From Collinsella sp. TF08-11AT (GTDB taxonomy: Bacteria > Actinomycetota > Coriobacteriia > Coriobacteriales > Coriobacteriaceae), in contig NZ_QSRL01000006.1 of the NCBI RefSeq assembly GCF_003437035.1, forward strand, positions 1 to 64,000: a DNA stretch of 64,000 bases. Direction: 5' to 3'. The position numbers and the translations under genes were made by a program. Positions 53,542-62,010 of the stretch are shown here, in pieces (position 1 is the first letter of the stretch; each line of letters starts with the position of its first letter). The notes below the pieces were generated by a model that did not search any database, had not been told where the DNA came from, and was given only the letters and a program-made list of their open reading frames with translations.

Positions 53542-54261
53542 ATGAGCAACGCAGCCGAGATGGATGCCCAGGAGATTATCAATTACATCGCCACCGCGCC
53601 TAAAAAGACGCCTGTCAAGCTGTATGTGCGCGAGAAGCCCGGCATGAAGGTTGCCTGGGGCGATGCGCACGTCTACGGCGGCCGTCGTGGCAAGACCGTC
53701 TTTGGCGACTGGGATGAGCTCAAGGCCATCCTCGATGCCAATGCCGATTCCATCGATTACTACGATGTGGAGAACGACTGCCGCAACTCCGCCGTGCCCA
53801 TGCTCGACCTCAAGGGCATAAACGCCCGCATTGAGCCGGGCGCGATCATCCGCGACCGCGTCGAGATCGGTGACCGCGCTGTCATCATGATGGGCGCCAT
53901 CATCAACATCGGCTCCGTTATCGGCGAGGGCTCCATGATCGATATGGGCGCCGTGCTGGGCGGCCGCGCCACCGTGGGCAAGAACTGCCACATCGGCGCC
54001 GGTACCGTGCTGGCAGGCGTCGTTGAGCCCGCGAGCGCCACGCCCGTCATCATCGAGGATGATGTCATGATTGGCGCCAACGCCGTGGTCCTGGAGGGCG
54101 TGCGCGTGGGCAAGGGTGCTGTCGTTGCCGCCGGCGCCGTATGCGTCGAGGACGTCCCCGCCGGCGCCGTCGTGGCCGGTGTCCCCGCCCGCGTCATCAA
54201 GATGCGCGATGAGAAAACCGACAGCAAGACCGGCCTCGAAGAGGGACTACGTCAGCTTTAA
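53542..54261 (+). CDS. dapH: Tetrahydrodipicolinate N-acetyltransferase
   Basis: Acetyl-CoA-dependent enzyme of the acetylase branch of the DAP pathway. 239 residues. The N-terminal cap reads [21 protein letters not shown] and [15 protein letters not shown]; the left-handed beta-helix has hexapeptide repeats ([20 protein letters not shown] onward, then [16 protein letters not shown] and [12 protein letters not shown]). Length and start match DapH rather than the succinylase DapD. AAGGAGAG precedes the ATG; 39 bases after dapB. Confidence 0.95.
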   Translation: MSNAAEMDAQEIINYIATAPKKTPVKLYVREKPGMKVAWGDAHVYGGRRGKTVFGDWDELKAILDANADSIDYYDVENDCRNSAVPMLDLKGINARIEPGAIIRDRVEIGDRAVIMMGAIINIGSVIGEGSMIDMGAVLGGRATVGKNCHIGAGTVLAGVVEPASATPVIIEDDVMIGANAVVLEGVRVGKGAVVAAGAVCVEDVPAGAVVAGVPARVIKMRDEKTDSKTGLEEGLRQL

Positions 54262-54263
54262 TA

Positions 54264-54280
54264 GTTACGCGGTTTTACCA
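54264..54280. repeat. REP-like half palindrome
   Basis: Seventeen bases (GTTACGCGGTTTTACCA) identical on the other strand to one arm and loop of the palindrome at 33429-33456. The matching arm is missing. It starts two bases after the dapH stop. Confidence 0.6.
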
Positions 54281-54282
54281 AG

Positions 54283-54312
54283 AAGGCCGAAGCCCCAAAG
54301 GGCTTTGGCCTT
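54283..54312 (+). terminator. Terminator of the lysine operon
   Basis: AAGGCCGAAGCCC/GGGCTTTGGCCTT stem with one mismatch and a short loop, then TTCG, 21 bases after the dapH stop. Confidence 0.8.
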
Positions 54313-54339
54313 TTCGTTACGGTCAATCTACTCGAGCCG

Positions 54340-55344
54340 CTATCGATTCTCGATGCTGCCGATATTCTTGAGCTCGATGGAGATGAGGCCGTTGGGTTCG
54401 TTGACGAACTCGATGTACTCGGAGTTCGAACCCATCTCGGCCGGGAAGCTGATCTCGATACCCGTATCGGTACGAATCTTATGATTGCGCACCGCCGCGC
54501 GCTCGACCTGCTTGCGCTCCACGGGAACGCGCTCGGGAACCTTCTCCTCGGTCAGTGCCGCGCGCACACTTTCCTTGATGACCGGTTCGTCCTCAAAGAC
54601 CTCATCGACGATATCCCAAGGCGGAAGCTCCTCGTCATCCTCGACCTTCTCGGCCACAGCGGCCTTAACCTTGGCGAGCGCCACGGCCGTGTTGGCGCCG
54701 TGCTCCTCGGCGACTTCCTCGACCACACGCGTCACGGTGTCGATGACCTCCTTGCCAGATACGCCCGTGTCGCACTGCAGCAGGCCATCGGGAATGAGCA
54801 TGCGGTCTTCGCCGGCAATCTTGCGCTTCTTGTCTACGTAGCCGATCTCCATGGTGCTCGCGCGCACGATGGCATAGCTCGGCACCTTCTGCGAGGGGTT
54901 CGGCAGGATAGCGTAATGGCGCGCGATGTCGTTGCGCACCTCCCCCTCCTCGCGGCCCACTTCGTGCATAAAAGCCTGCTTGGAGCCCAGCAGCATCACG
55001 GCAAACCAGCGGGCATCCTCATCGTCGTCAAAATCGGCCACGAGCACGTCGGTGGACTCGGCTTTCTCGGCTTTGGTGAGCTCGGAGGAGATAAACTCCG
55101 CAATCTGCTGCGACAGGTCCACGAACTCGCGCTCGCCAAAGAAATAGCCCTTGAGCTCGCCGCCAAACGCAGAGTTCTCGGCAAACGTGGCGCGTTTATT
55201 GTCGGCCGAGGTACGTGCGCGGCGCAGATGCGTGGTCACGAAGTTGCGCACGGTACGACTCTCGATATCGAGCTCGCGCTGGCTCATAACGTTGACGGCA
55301 GAGTCAAAGTCCAGGATATGCAGAATCGCGTGATTGATTTTCAT
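54340..55344 (-). CDS. YejK/NdpA-like nucleoid-associated protein
   Basis: 334-residue protein that matches the 37-kDa nucleoid-associated family over most of its length: INHAILHILDFDSAVNVMSQ at the start, FFGEREFVDLSQQIAEF, then VLVADFDDDEDARWFAVMLL and KVPSYAIVRASTMEIGYVDK. The C-terminal third is charged (EEVAEEHGANTAVALAKVKA), then a beta-rich end. Probable DNA binding; exact role in Actinobacteria is unknown. The start MKINHAIL is favoured because GGAA lies nine bases upstream. Confidence 0.82.
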   Translation of the reverse strand: MKINHAILHILDFDSAVNVMSQRELDIESRTVRNFVTTHLRRARTSADNKRATFAENSAFGGELKGYFFGEREFVDLSQQIAEFISSELTKAEKAESTDVLVADFDDDEDARWFAVMLLGSKQAFMHEVGREEGEVRNDIARHYAILPNPSQKVPSYAIVRASTMEIGYVDKKRKIAGEDRMLIPDGLLQCDTGVSGKEVIDTVTRVVEEVAEEHGANTAVALAKVKAAVAEKVEDDEELPPWDIVDEVFEDEPVIKESVRAALTEEKVPERVPVERKQVERAAVRNHKIRTDTGIEISFPAEMGSNSEYIEFVNEPNGLISIELKNIGSIENR

Positions 55345-55419
55345 ATACGGCATTCCGTTCTAGATCGATTTCGGCACGAACCAGTATAGCGGTCGAGCCC
55401 TCCCCGAGCGCATCGAAGA

Positions 55420-55453
55420 TTGGTGCATCGGGGACAGGTTGCTTTGCACCAAT
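55420..55453. repeat. GGGGACAGGTT-loop palindrome, copy 1
   Basis: Arms TTGGTGCA/TGCACCAA enclose a loop with GGGGACAGGTTGCTT. It lies three bases past the Mbeg1-like gene stop. A 22-base inverted copy occurs at 56634-56655, upstream of the same gene. Confidence 0.75.
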
Positions 55454-55455
55454 GG

Positions 55456-56616
55456 CTAGCGCAAGAGCTCGGACTGCCAAGCCTCGAGCTGTTCTGCCAG
55501 ACTCTTACCGGCGGCGGACATGTCGATCTGGGGTCGTTTGGGCAGCAGTGCGCGCTTAAGGATTGCCACGATGGTCTGCGAGACAAAGCGTCGTGTATCC
55601 TTGTCGAAACCTTGCGCAGTCTGGAGCATCACGGGCAGGCTCTCGCGCAGATTCCCAGCGATATCCGCAAACCGCTCAGCACCCGTAGCCTCAAACACGG
55701 AGAACAACGCATCTACAAAACGCTCGCGCTCGCTAGGCCCCACTGCAAGCAGCATCTCGCGAATGGAGCCATCAACGTATCGAGCACCGGCGGACAGGCG
55801 CTCACAGTACACGAAGTCGCGACCATCAACCACCCAGCTAAAGGGATTGTGCTGCAGCAGGCTGAACTCGGTGCTCTCAACGATGGCATAGTCCTCCTGC
55901 GTCTCGAACATCATGCCAAAGATCGACGACCGAGGTAGCGTCTTATCGATGCGGCCGGAAAGATCGGCAAAGGCGTTGCCGTTCAGAAACTCCTCGACGA
56001 AGCCAGGACCATCATGGGAATACACCCGTTCGATTCGCTCACGGGCGACATCGGAGCACATCGCCGCACCGTACACCGCAAGGTTTCCACCCTTGGAATG
56101 ACCTCCGCACAAAAGTGGCCCGTCAATCGCATCCACCGCCTCGTCCACATAACGCGCCGCGGATTCCTGGGCCGGCACAGGACACCGGAATGCCATGTTA
56201 AAGTCCTCTTTCCAGCCCACAATCGTACTGTCGGTCCCCCGGAAGGAAAGATAGCTAAACCCCGCCGGAAATCGGAACGTCATAGCCGCAAACTGCTCCG
56301 TCGTCTCGGCATTACTCACGGTACGATAGCCGCAAACACGAACGCCACGGAAGCGAGGGCTTGCTGCCACAGCCTCCAACAAGGCCCTGCTCCCCTCCGG
56401 ATCCCACAGGTCGCCAATCATGTCCCGATAGCACTCGGCACGCAGCAGCTCGCGTACGTCCAGTCCCTGCCAGCCGGTAAGCTCCGGCATATCCCCCGGC
56501 AAACGCAGATATGACAGCCATGCAAACACCAGGCTATCAACCGCGCAGAACGACCGTTCCTCAAACGGATCAAACGCCGTCTGGGCATAGGTCAAAAAAT
56601 TAGGCGAATCCGACAT
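55456..56616 (-). CDS. Mbeg1-like alpha/beta hydrolase (DUF2974)
   Basis: 386-residue protein of the Mbeg1-like lipase-fold family. Signs are FSYLSFRGTDSTIVGWKEDF and the nucleophile elbow LCGGHSKGGNLAVYGA with Ser in G-H-S-K-G-G near residue 175; IERVYSHDGPGF and the region near VESTEFSLLQHNPFSW follow. Substrate unknown; esterase or lipase activity is the family guess. The start MSDSPN is set by GGGAGAG upstream. The gene is bracketed by two inverted copies of a palindromic repeat and its upstream space is only about 50 bases from the ldh terminator. Confidence 0.82.
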   Translation of the reverse strand: MSDSPNFLTYAQTAFDPFEERSFCAVDSLVFAWLSYLRLPGDMPELTGWQGLDVRELLRAECYRDMIGDLWDPEGSRALLEAVAASPRFRGVRVCGYRTVSNAETTEQFAAMTFRFPAGFSYLSFRGTDSTIVGWKEDFNMAFRCPVPAQESAARYVDEAVDAIDGPLLCGGHSKGGNLAVYGAAMCSDVARERIERVYSHDGPGFVEEFLNGNAFADLSGRIDKTLPRSSIFGMMFETQEDYAIVESTEFSLLQHNPFSWVVDGRDFVYCERLSAGARYVDGSIREMLLAVGPSERERFVDALFSVFEATGAERFADIAGNLRESLPVMLQTAQGFDKDTRRFVSQTIVAILKRALLPKRPQIDMSAAGKSLAEQLEAWQSELLR

Positions 56617-56633
56617 GGCTCTCCCATCAACAA

Positions 56634-56665
56634 TGGTGCAAAGCAACCTGTCCCCCCTTGCACCA
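56634..56665. repeat. GGGGACAGGTT-loop palindrome, copy 2
   Basis: Arms TGGTGCA/TGCACCA around a loop whose minus strand carries GGGGACAGGTTGCTT. Bases 56634-56655 are the perfect inverse of 55430-55451. It lies 17 bases upstream of the Mbeg1-like ATG. Confidence 0.75.
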
Positions 56666-56668
56666 AAA

Positions 56669-56700
56669 AGGCGCCCGGGTCGCGTGGACCCAGACGCCTT
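56669..56700 (-). terminator. Terminator of ldh
   Basis: Stem AAGGCGCCCGGGTC/GACCCAGACGCCTT with a few mismatches; on the minus strand it is followed by TTTTTGG. It starts 30 bases after the ldh stop. Confidence 0.78.
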
Positions 56701-56730
56701 CATTGTAGCTTGCTGGCAAACGAGCCTAAT

Positions 56731-57681
56731 CTAGCAGGAGAAGTCGACGCTGTCGATGATGTCCTTGAGGGCCTTTGCAGAGGCGGTGAGCTCATGCTGC
56801 TCGTCATCGTTCAGCGGCACGGGGACGCGGCAGACGACGCCGTCGCGGCCGACGACGGTCGGCATGGAGATGGCAAGATCGGACAGGCCATACTCGCCCA
56901 CCATGAGCGAGGAGACGGGCAGAACGGTCTGCTCATCGCGCATGACGGCGGTGCAGATGCGCTTGACGGCCATGGCGACGCCATAGTAGGTGGCGTGCTT
57001 CTTCTCGATGATGGTGTAGGCGGAGTTCTTGACGTCCTCGGCGATGCGCTTCTCGGCAGCCTCATGCTCCAGATGACCGTGAAGCTCGCAGAAAGTGTTC
57101 AGCGGCACGCCGGCAACCTGGGCGCTGGACCAAGCGACAAACTCAGAGTCGCCGTGCTCACCCATGACATAGGCCTGGACATCGCGCGGGTCAACCTCGA
57201 CGTGGGCACCAAGCATCTGCTGCAGACGGCCAGTGTCGAGCACGGTGCCGGAGCCGATGACATGGCCCTCGGGCAGGCCGGACATCTTGATGGCGGCATA
57301 GGTCAGAACATCGACCGGGTTGGAGACAATGAGCAGAATGCCGTCGAAGCCAGACTTCTTAATCTCGGGAATAATGGACTTAAAGATGTTGACGTTCTTG
57401 TTGACCAGGTCCAGACGGGTCTCACCGGGCTTCTGGGCAGCGCCAGCGGTGACGACGATCATGGCGGCGTCGGCGACATCGGAATAATCGCCGGCGTAGA
57501 TCTTCATCGGCTCGGCAAACGTCATGCCGTGCGCGATATCCAGGGCCTCACCCTCGGCGCGGTTCTTGTCCACGTCGATGAGGACCATCTCGGAGAACAG
57601 ACCGCTCTGCATCAGCGCGAACGCCGAAGACGAACCGACGAAACCGCAGCCGACAATAGCGACCTTCTTCTCGTTAACCAT
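56731..57681 (-). CDS. ldh: L-lactate dehydrogenase
   Basis: Reduces pyruvate to L-lactate with NADH, renewing NAD in fermentation. 316 residues. The NAD fold begins KKVAIVGCGFVGSSSAFALM; LIDVDKNRAEGEALDIAHG follows. Catalytic His lies in YVMGEHGDSEFVAWS near residue 178 and the substrate Arg in GSGTVLDTGRLQ. The frame is open far upstream, but GGGAG six bases before MVNEKKV fixes the start. Malate dehydrogenase is less likely from the overall pattern. A 5' hairpin at 57710-57740 may be leader or an upstream terminator. Confidence 0.93.
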   Translation of the reverse strand: MVNEKKVAIVGCGFVGSSSAFALMQSGLFSEMVLIDVDKNRAEGEALDIAHGMTFAEPMKIYAGDYSDVADAAMIVVTAGAAQKPGETRLDLVNKNVNIFKSIIPEIKKSGFDGILLIVSNPVDVLTYAAIKMSGLPEGHVIGSGTVLDTGRLQQMLGAHVEVDPRDVQAYVMGEHGDSEFVAWSSAQVAGVPLNTFCELHGHLEHEAAEKRIAEDVKNSAYTIIEKKHATYYGVAMAVKRICTAVMRDEQTVLPVSSLMVGEYGLSDLAISMPTVVGRDGVVCRVPVPLNDDEQHELTASAKALKDIIDSVDFSC

Positions 57682-57709
57682 TAGAAACTCCCATCTCTCT
57701 CTCCACAAA

Positions 57710-57740
57710 CAAGCCACCCGGGAACGACCCGAGCGGCTTG
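57710..57740 (-). other. Hairpin between the aminotransferase and ldh
   Basis: Stem CAAGCC..CCGGG/CCCG..GGCTTG with small bulges; on the minus strand followed by TTTG. It could end the aminotransferase transcript or sit in the ldh leader. Confidence 0.5.
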
Positions 57741-57884
57741 TCGTAATCCCAATACATCCAATCGGAACTTTGATTATGCTCCTATTCGCAGCCAAAAATC
57801 GACCGTTTACCGAAATTGTTTGCAGGATTCGTAAAATAACTGTACGAAATCGGTTTCGAGCTATTGACGAGTCGAAACAGGTTT

Positions 57885-59048
57885 CTAATACAGACCCGCC
57901 TCGCGGATGGCCTCGACAGCCAAAGCAATCTGATCGGGCGGCAGGACCAGCGCCATGCGCACGTGCCCCTCGCCCGAAGGACCAAAGCTCGCGCCCGGCG
58001 TCACCACAACGCCGGCCTTCTCCATGAGCTCCTCGCAAAACGCCATGGAATCGGTGCGACCACCGGGAAGCTTGGCCCACACAAACATAGAGCCATGCGC
58101 GTTGGGACGCTCCCAGCCCAGGCCCTCAAGACCGTCGCACAGGGCATCGCGGCGCTCCTGGTACTTCAGACGCTGCGCCTCGACCTCATCGCGCGGACCG
58201 TTCAGGCAGGCGATAGCAGCCTTCTGGATCGGGAAGAACATACCAAAGTCGATCTGGCCGCGCAGCTTGGCAAAGGCCGAGACCACATCCTCGCGACCGA
58301 CCAAAAAGCCGATACGCGCACCGGTGACGTTAAACGACTTGGAGAGCGAGAAGAACTCAACGCCCACCTCGAGCGCGCCGGGATACTGCAAGAAGCTGCC
58401 GCCCGGCTCGCCGTCGAACACGATGTCGGAGTATGCGTTGTCGTGAACGATGAGCAGGTCGTGCTCGCGGGCGAAAGCGATGATCTCCTCGTAGACCTCG
58501 GGCGTGCCCACCGAGCCCACCGGGTTGGCGGGCAGCGACACAATCATGTACTTGGCACGATCGGCCACCTCGGGATCGATACCCGCCACATAGGGCAGGT
58601 AATTGTGCTCCGCCACCAGCGGATAGTACTCGAGCTTGGCATCGGCGATCTTGGCACCTGCCTCAAAGACCGGGTAGCACGGATCGGGAACCAGAATGGT
58701 GTCACCCGGATCGAGCAGGGCAAGGCCCAAATGGCCAACGCCCTCCTGCGTGCCGTTGCACGACTGCACCATAGACGGCGTAATGCCCGAAACGCCAAAG
58801 CGACGCTCGTAGTAATCGCACACGGCTTGCTTGAGTTCGGGCAGGTCGCGCAGGGCATACTTCCACATCTCGGGGTCCTGGGCCGCTTGCGTGAGCGCCT
58901 CGACCACGTGGTCGTACGGCTTAAAGTCGGGCGTGCCCACGCTCATGTTGTAAATGGTCTTGCCCTGAGCCTTCAGCGCAAGCAGTTTGTTGTTGAGCGA
59001 GGCGAAGACCTCCGCGCCAAAGCGGTCGAGACGCTGCGATGCCTGCAT
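57885..59048 (-). CDS. Class I/II aminotransferase, candidate DAP-pathway enzyme
   Basis: PLP fold-type I aminotransferase of 387 residues. Motifs: MSVGTPDFKPYDHVVEAL at the start, CNGTQEGVGHLGLALLDPGD, VSLPANPVGSVGTPEV with the Asn, VHDNAYSDIVFDG and the PLP Lys in EFFSLSKSFNVTGARIGFLVG near residue 235. The only step missing between DapH and the deacetylase is an N-acetyl-LL-DAP aminotransferase, and this gene lies within 4 kb of that operon; an alanine/aspartate aminotransferase or the direct LL-DAP aminotransferase are alternatives. The start is set by AAAGGTGG. Confidence 0.82.
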   Translation of the reverse strand: MQASQRLDRFGAEVFASLNNKLLALKAQGKTIYNMSVGTPDFKPYDHVVEALTQAAQDPEMWKYALRDLPELKQAVCDYYERRFGVSGITPSMVQSCNGTQEGVGHLGLALLDPGDTILVPDPCYPVFEAGAKIADAKLEYYPLVAEHNYLPYVAGIDPEVADRAKYMIVSLPANPVGSVGTPEVYEEIIAFAREHDLLIVHDNAYSDIVFDGEPGGSFLQYPGALEVGVEFFSLSKSFNVTGARIGFLVGREDVVSAFAKLRGQIDFGMFFPIQKAAIACLNGPRDEVEAQRLKYQERRDALCDGLEGLGWERPNAHGSMFVWAKLPGGRTDSMAFCEELMEKAGVVVTPGASFGPSGEGHVRMALVLPPDQIALAVEAIREAGLY

Positions 59049-59067
59049 GGTGCCACCTTTCGATATG

Positions 59068-59098
59068 AAAAACGCGGCGCTCCGACAAGAGCGCCGCG
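59068..59098 (-). terminator. Terminator of nadE
   Basis: 10-bp perfect stem CGCGGCGCTC/GAGCGCCGCG with a six-base loop, then TTTTTC on the minus strand. It is only 20 bases before the aminotransferase start, so it may also act in that gene's leader. Confidence 0.85.
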
Positions 59099-59165
59099 CG
59101 ATACGGGCCATCAGATTGCAAAAGTGTAACGCTTGCACCCGCTGTTTTGGTTCAATTTGGCAACC

Positions 59166-61154
59166 TTAGTCCATCGGATTGAGCGCGTCAATCTGGGCGA
59201 GCCACAGGCGCGAGCTGGCGTCACTCGGCATGCGCCAATCGCCGCGCGGGCTGAGCGTGACCGAACCCACCTTGGGGCCATCGGGCAGGCAGCTGCGCTT
59301 AAACTGCTGGGCAAAGAAGCGACGGTAGAACGTACGCAGCCACGTGTGAACGGTCTTGACGTCGTAGGCGCCCTCGAAGCTCTTGAGCGCCATGCGGTAG
59401 ATCTTGCCCGGCTCAAAGCCAAAACGCAGCAGGTAGTAGAGGAAGTAGTCGTGCAGCTCGTACGGGCCCACCAAATCCTCAGTCTTCTGCGCAATCTCGC
59501 CGTCGCCCGTGGGCGGCAGAAGCTCGGGGGACACCGGCGTATCGAGGATATCGAGCAAGACCTCGGCAATACGCCCGCCAAAAACATCAGCGGCATAGCG
59601 CACCAGATGGCGCACAAGCGTCTTGGGCACGCTCGCGTTGACGGCGTACATGCTCATGTGGTCGCCGTTGTAGGTAGCCCAGCCGAGCGCCAGCTCCGAC
59701 AGGTCGCCCGTGCCGATGACAAAACCGCCGGCCTGATTGGCCAGATCCATCAGAATCTGCGTACGCTCGCGGGCCTGGCTGTTCTCGTAGGTCACGTCCT
59801 GCACGGCCGGATCGTGCTCAATGTCCTTGAAGTGCTGCTCCACGGCCGCGTGGATCGAAACCTCGCGGAAGCTCACGCCAAGGTCGCGAGCGAGCGACTC
59901 GGCATTCGACTTGGTGCGATGCGTCGTGCCAAAGCCGGGCATGGACACGGCCGTGATACCGGTGCGCGGCAGCCCCAGTGCATCGAAGGCGCGCACGGTC
60001 ACAAACAGTGCCAGCGTGGAGTCCAGGCCGCCCGAAAGACCGATGACTGCAGCCTTGGTGCCCGTATGGGCCAGGCGGGTCTTGAGGCCGGCGGTCTGCA
60101 GGTCGAGGATGGTCTCGCAACGCTCGGCAAGGTCACCATGGTCGGCCGGCACAAAGGGCGCGCGGGGGAAGACACGGTCGATGCCGAGTGCATCGCGCAG
60201 GACAGGTTCGTCTGTCAGCACGCCCTCAAAAGAGAACTCAACGGTCGTGGCCTCCGGCGCATCGTCCGCGCGCGTCCACGTCGTCGAGCGACGGCGCTCG
60301 GCAACCAGGCGGTCGAGGTCGACATCGGCCACCGCCATATCGCAGGTGAGCAGCTTGGTAGCAGCGAGCTTCGAGCCGTTTTCATAGATAAGGTTCTCGC
60401 CCGCAAAGACCATGTCGGTCGTGGACTCACCCTCGCTCGCGTCCGCGTAGGCATAGGCGCAGTACAGGCGTGCGCTCTGATTGGAGATGAGGCTGCGGCG
60501 GTAATCTGCCTTGCCGATAATCTCGTCCGAGGCAGACGGGTTGAGGATCACCGTGGCACCTGCAAGCGCCATCTCGGTCGAAGGGGGCGCCGGTACCCAC
60601 AGGTCCTCGCACACCTCGACACCCAGCACCAGATCCTCGGCACCCTCATCACAGCAGCGGTAGACAAGTCCCGAGCCAAGCGGCACCGGACCCTGACCGG
60701 CAAATTCAACCCACACGGGATCGGCGGGCGCCGGAGCAAACCAGCGGCGCTCATAGAACTCGCCGTAGTTGGGCAAATATTTCTTAGCCGTAAGGCCCAA
60801 AAGCTCGCCCGCACAGCACACGGCGGCGCAGTTGTAGATGTTTTCGGCCACTGCAACGGGAAGGCCGACGGTAAAGACGATCGGCAGCTCACGGGTTTCA
60901 TCGAGGATAAACTCAAGCGCCGCCTCGCAGGCATGCAGCAGTGTGCGGTTATGGAATAGATCAGCCGCGGTATAACCAGTCAGGTTAAGCTCGGGCAGCA
61001 CGAGCGCACGAACGCCGCGCTCGGCAGCCTCGCGAACAGCCGCCAGCGCAACCTCGGCATTGCCCTCGACATCGGCCACGCGAATCTTGGGCGAGGCCGC
61101 TGCCACGCGCAAAAAACCGTCGTTCTCAACTTGACCGTTTAGAAAATCGTTCAT
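59166..61154 (-). CDS. nadE: Glutamine-dependent NAD synthetase
   Basis: Final step of NAD synthesis, 662 residues, two-domain form. The N-terminal nitrilase-type glutaminase has ALVLPELNLTGYTAADLF (Glu), AKKYLPNYGEFYERRWF (Lys) and GVEVCEDLWVPAPPS (Cys near residue 175). The C-terminal synthetase has VIGLSGGLDSTLAL near 320 and GTGDLSELALGWATYNGDHMS. The start is set by GGAG five bases upstream; the frame opens 25 codons earlier. Ends with its own terminator. Confidence 0.95.
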   Translation of the reverse strand: MNDFLNGQVENDGFLRVAAASPKIRVADVEGNAEVALAAVREAAERGVRALVLPELNLTGYTAADLFHNRTLLHACEAALEFILDETRELPIVFTVGLPVAVAENIYNCAAVCCAGELLGLTAKKYLPNYGEFYERRWFAPAPADPVWVEFAGQGPVPLGSGLVYRCCDEGAEDLVLGVEVCEDLWVPAPPSTEMALAGATVILNPSASDEIIGKADYRRSLISNQSARLYCAYAYADASEGESTTDMVFAGENLIYENGSKLAATKLLTCDMAVADVDLDRLVAERRRSTTWTRADDAPEATTVEFSFEGVLTDEPVLRDALGIDRVFPRAPFVPADHGDLAERCETILDLQTAGLKTRLAHTGTKAAVIGLSGGLDSTLALFVTVRAFDALGLPRTGITAVSMPGFGTTHRTKSNAESLARDLGVSFREVSIHAAVEQHFKDIEHDPAVQDVTYENSQARERTQILMDLANQAGGFVIGTGDLSELALGWATYNGDHMSMYAVNASVPKTLVRHLVRYAADVFGGRIAEVLLDILDTPVSPELLPPTGDGEIAQKTEDLVGPYELHDYFLYYLLRFGFEPGKIYRMALKSFEGAYDVKTVHTWLRTFYRRFFAQQFKRSCLPDGPKVGSVTLSPRGDWRMPSDASSRLWLAQIDALNPMD

Positions 61155-61287
61155 GCGAGCTCCAGCACATCCGTTAGCCGCAACGAGCGGCGGCGATATA
61201 GTCCGCCTCCATTGTACTGTCAAGTTCAATCAGCACAGATGGGACAAGCTCATGATTAAAATTGGAAAAGAGAAGCCGGGATGACGT

Positions 61288-61566
61288 TTAGCAGTAGAAC
61301 GAGATCTCGTCCACAAGGAAAAATGCCTTCCATTTAGAGCAAATCAATTCATGCTGAGCGGCGATGATTTCACAGAGGTCATCAAGCGTGCTCCGGGGGA
61401 TCTTCGCTTTGTTATTAGCGACAATGCAGCCACCTCTTCGAGTCAGCCAGATTTTGGCCGAGTTATCTGAAGGCGCCCCCTTGCAAACATGGACATGGAT
61501 TGGCTCGCCCGCTTCATTGGACCAAAAGAAGACCCGATAGCCGCCAATAAGAAAAAGGCTAGGCAA
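61288..61566 (-). CDS. DUF4160 family protein
   Basis: 92-residue protein matching the DUF4160 pattern: SLFLIGGYRVFFWSNEAGEP, then IHVHVCKGAPSDNSAKIWL and a C-terminal half without known motifs. Such genes usually pair with a second small gene (DUF2442) in presumed toxin-antitoxin-like units. Here its start overlaps the end of a 93-codon gene by eight bases. Function unknown. Confidence 0.78.
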   Translation of the reverse strand: MPSLFLIGGYRVFFWSNEAGEPIHVHVCKGAPSDNSAKIWLTRRGGCIVANNKAKIPRSTLDDLCEIIAAQHELICSKWKAFFLVDEISFYC

Positions 61567-61840
61567 CTTTAGCTCCTCCGTTTGCGGCGTAGCGATACAG
61601 CAGATGGGCGTTATTGCTCAGAAAAGTCTCAAAACCTCGCTTCTCCTCGTCGGTAAAACGCCCCTCCCACATGGTCCAATTGTAAGAAGGCAGCTCGCAA
61701 CGAGCGGAGTCGAAACCCTCTGCCGTCGGTCGTTCAAAATGCACGATGACCTTTTCGATATCGCCATCTGTGATCAGGTCAGAATGAATGACCTCGGTAC
61801 CATCTTCGAATGTCATATACGGGTACATCACGTAAACCAC
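61559..61840 (-). CDS. Small partner protein of DUF4160
   Basis: 93-residue hypothetical protein, overlapping the DUF4160 gene. It begins MYPYMTFEDGTEVIHSDLI and contains EKVIVHFERPTAEGFDSARC, beta-rich, then a helical end (EKRGFETFLSNNAHLLYRYA). It occupies the place of DUF2442 in DUF4160 pairs but I cannot match it to that family. No enzyme motifs. Start choice MVYVMYP is uncertain; MYPYMTF is four codons inside. Confidence 0.65.
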   Translation of the reverse strand: MVYVMYPYMTFEDGTEVIHSDLITDGDIEKVIVHFERPTAEGFDSARCELPSYNWTMWEGRFTDEEKRGFETFLSNNAHLLYRYAANGGAKVA

Positions 61841-61865
61841 CTCGCAATCATTAATTCAGTTTAGC

Positions 61866-62010
61866 ATCAAGCTAGTGCACCAATGATAGCAAGCCCCCTT
61901 GATGAGTTGATGGCATCTGTTGCCAGCACGATCGACGGCGGTCCGGATTGTTGGGCCCGGCCATAATCGACCGCCACGAAGCGTTCATCCGCAGGTGCGT
62001 GGCATAGCGC
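61866..62010. other. Short gene-free stretch
   Basis: About 145 bases between the DUF4160 pair and the AEC carrier; nothing of note was seen. Confidence 0.4.

Noticed and set aside
57682..57884. Rex-type (NADH-sensing) site upstream of ldh
   Set aside because: No TTGTGAA-N6-TTCACAA-like match could be found by eye.
57864..60959. Plus-strand frames of 421 and 608 codons opposite the aminotransferase and nadE
   Set aside because: Antisense shadows of two well-supported enzymes.
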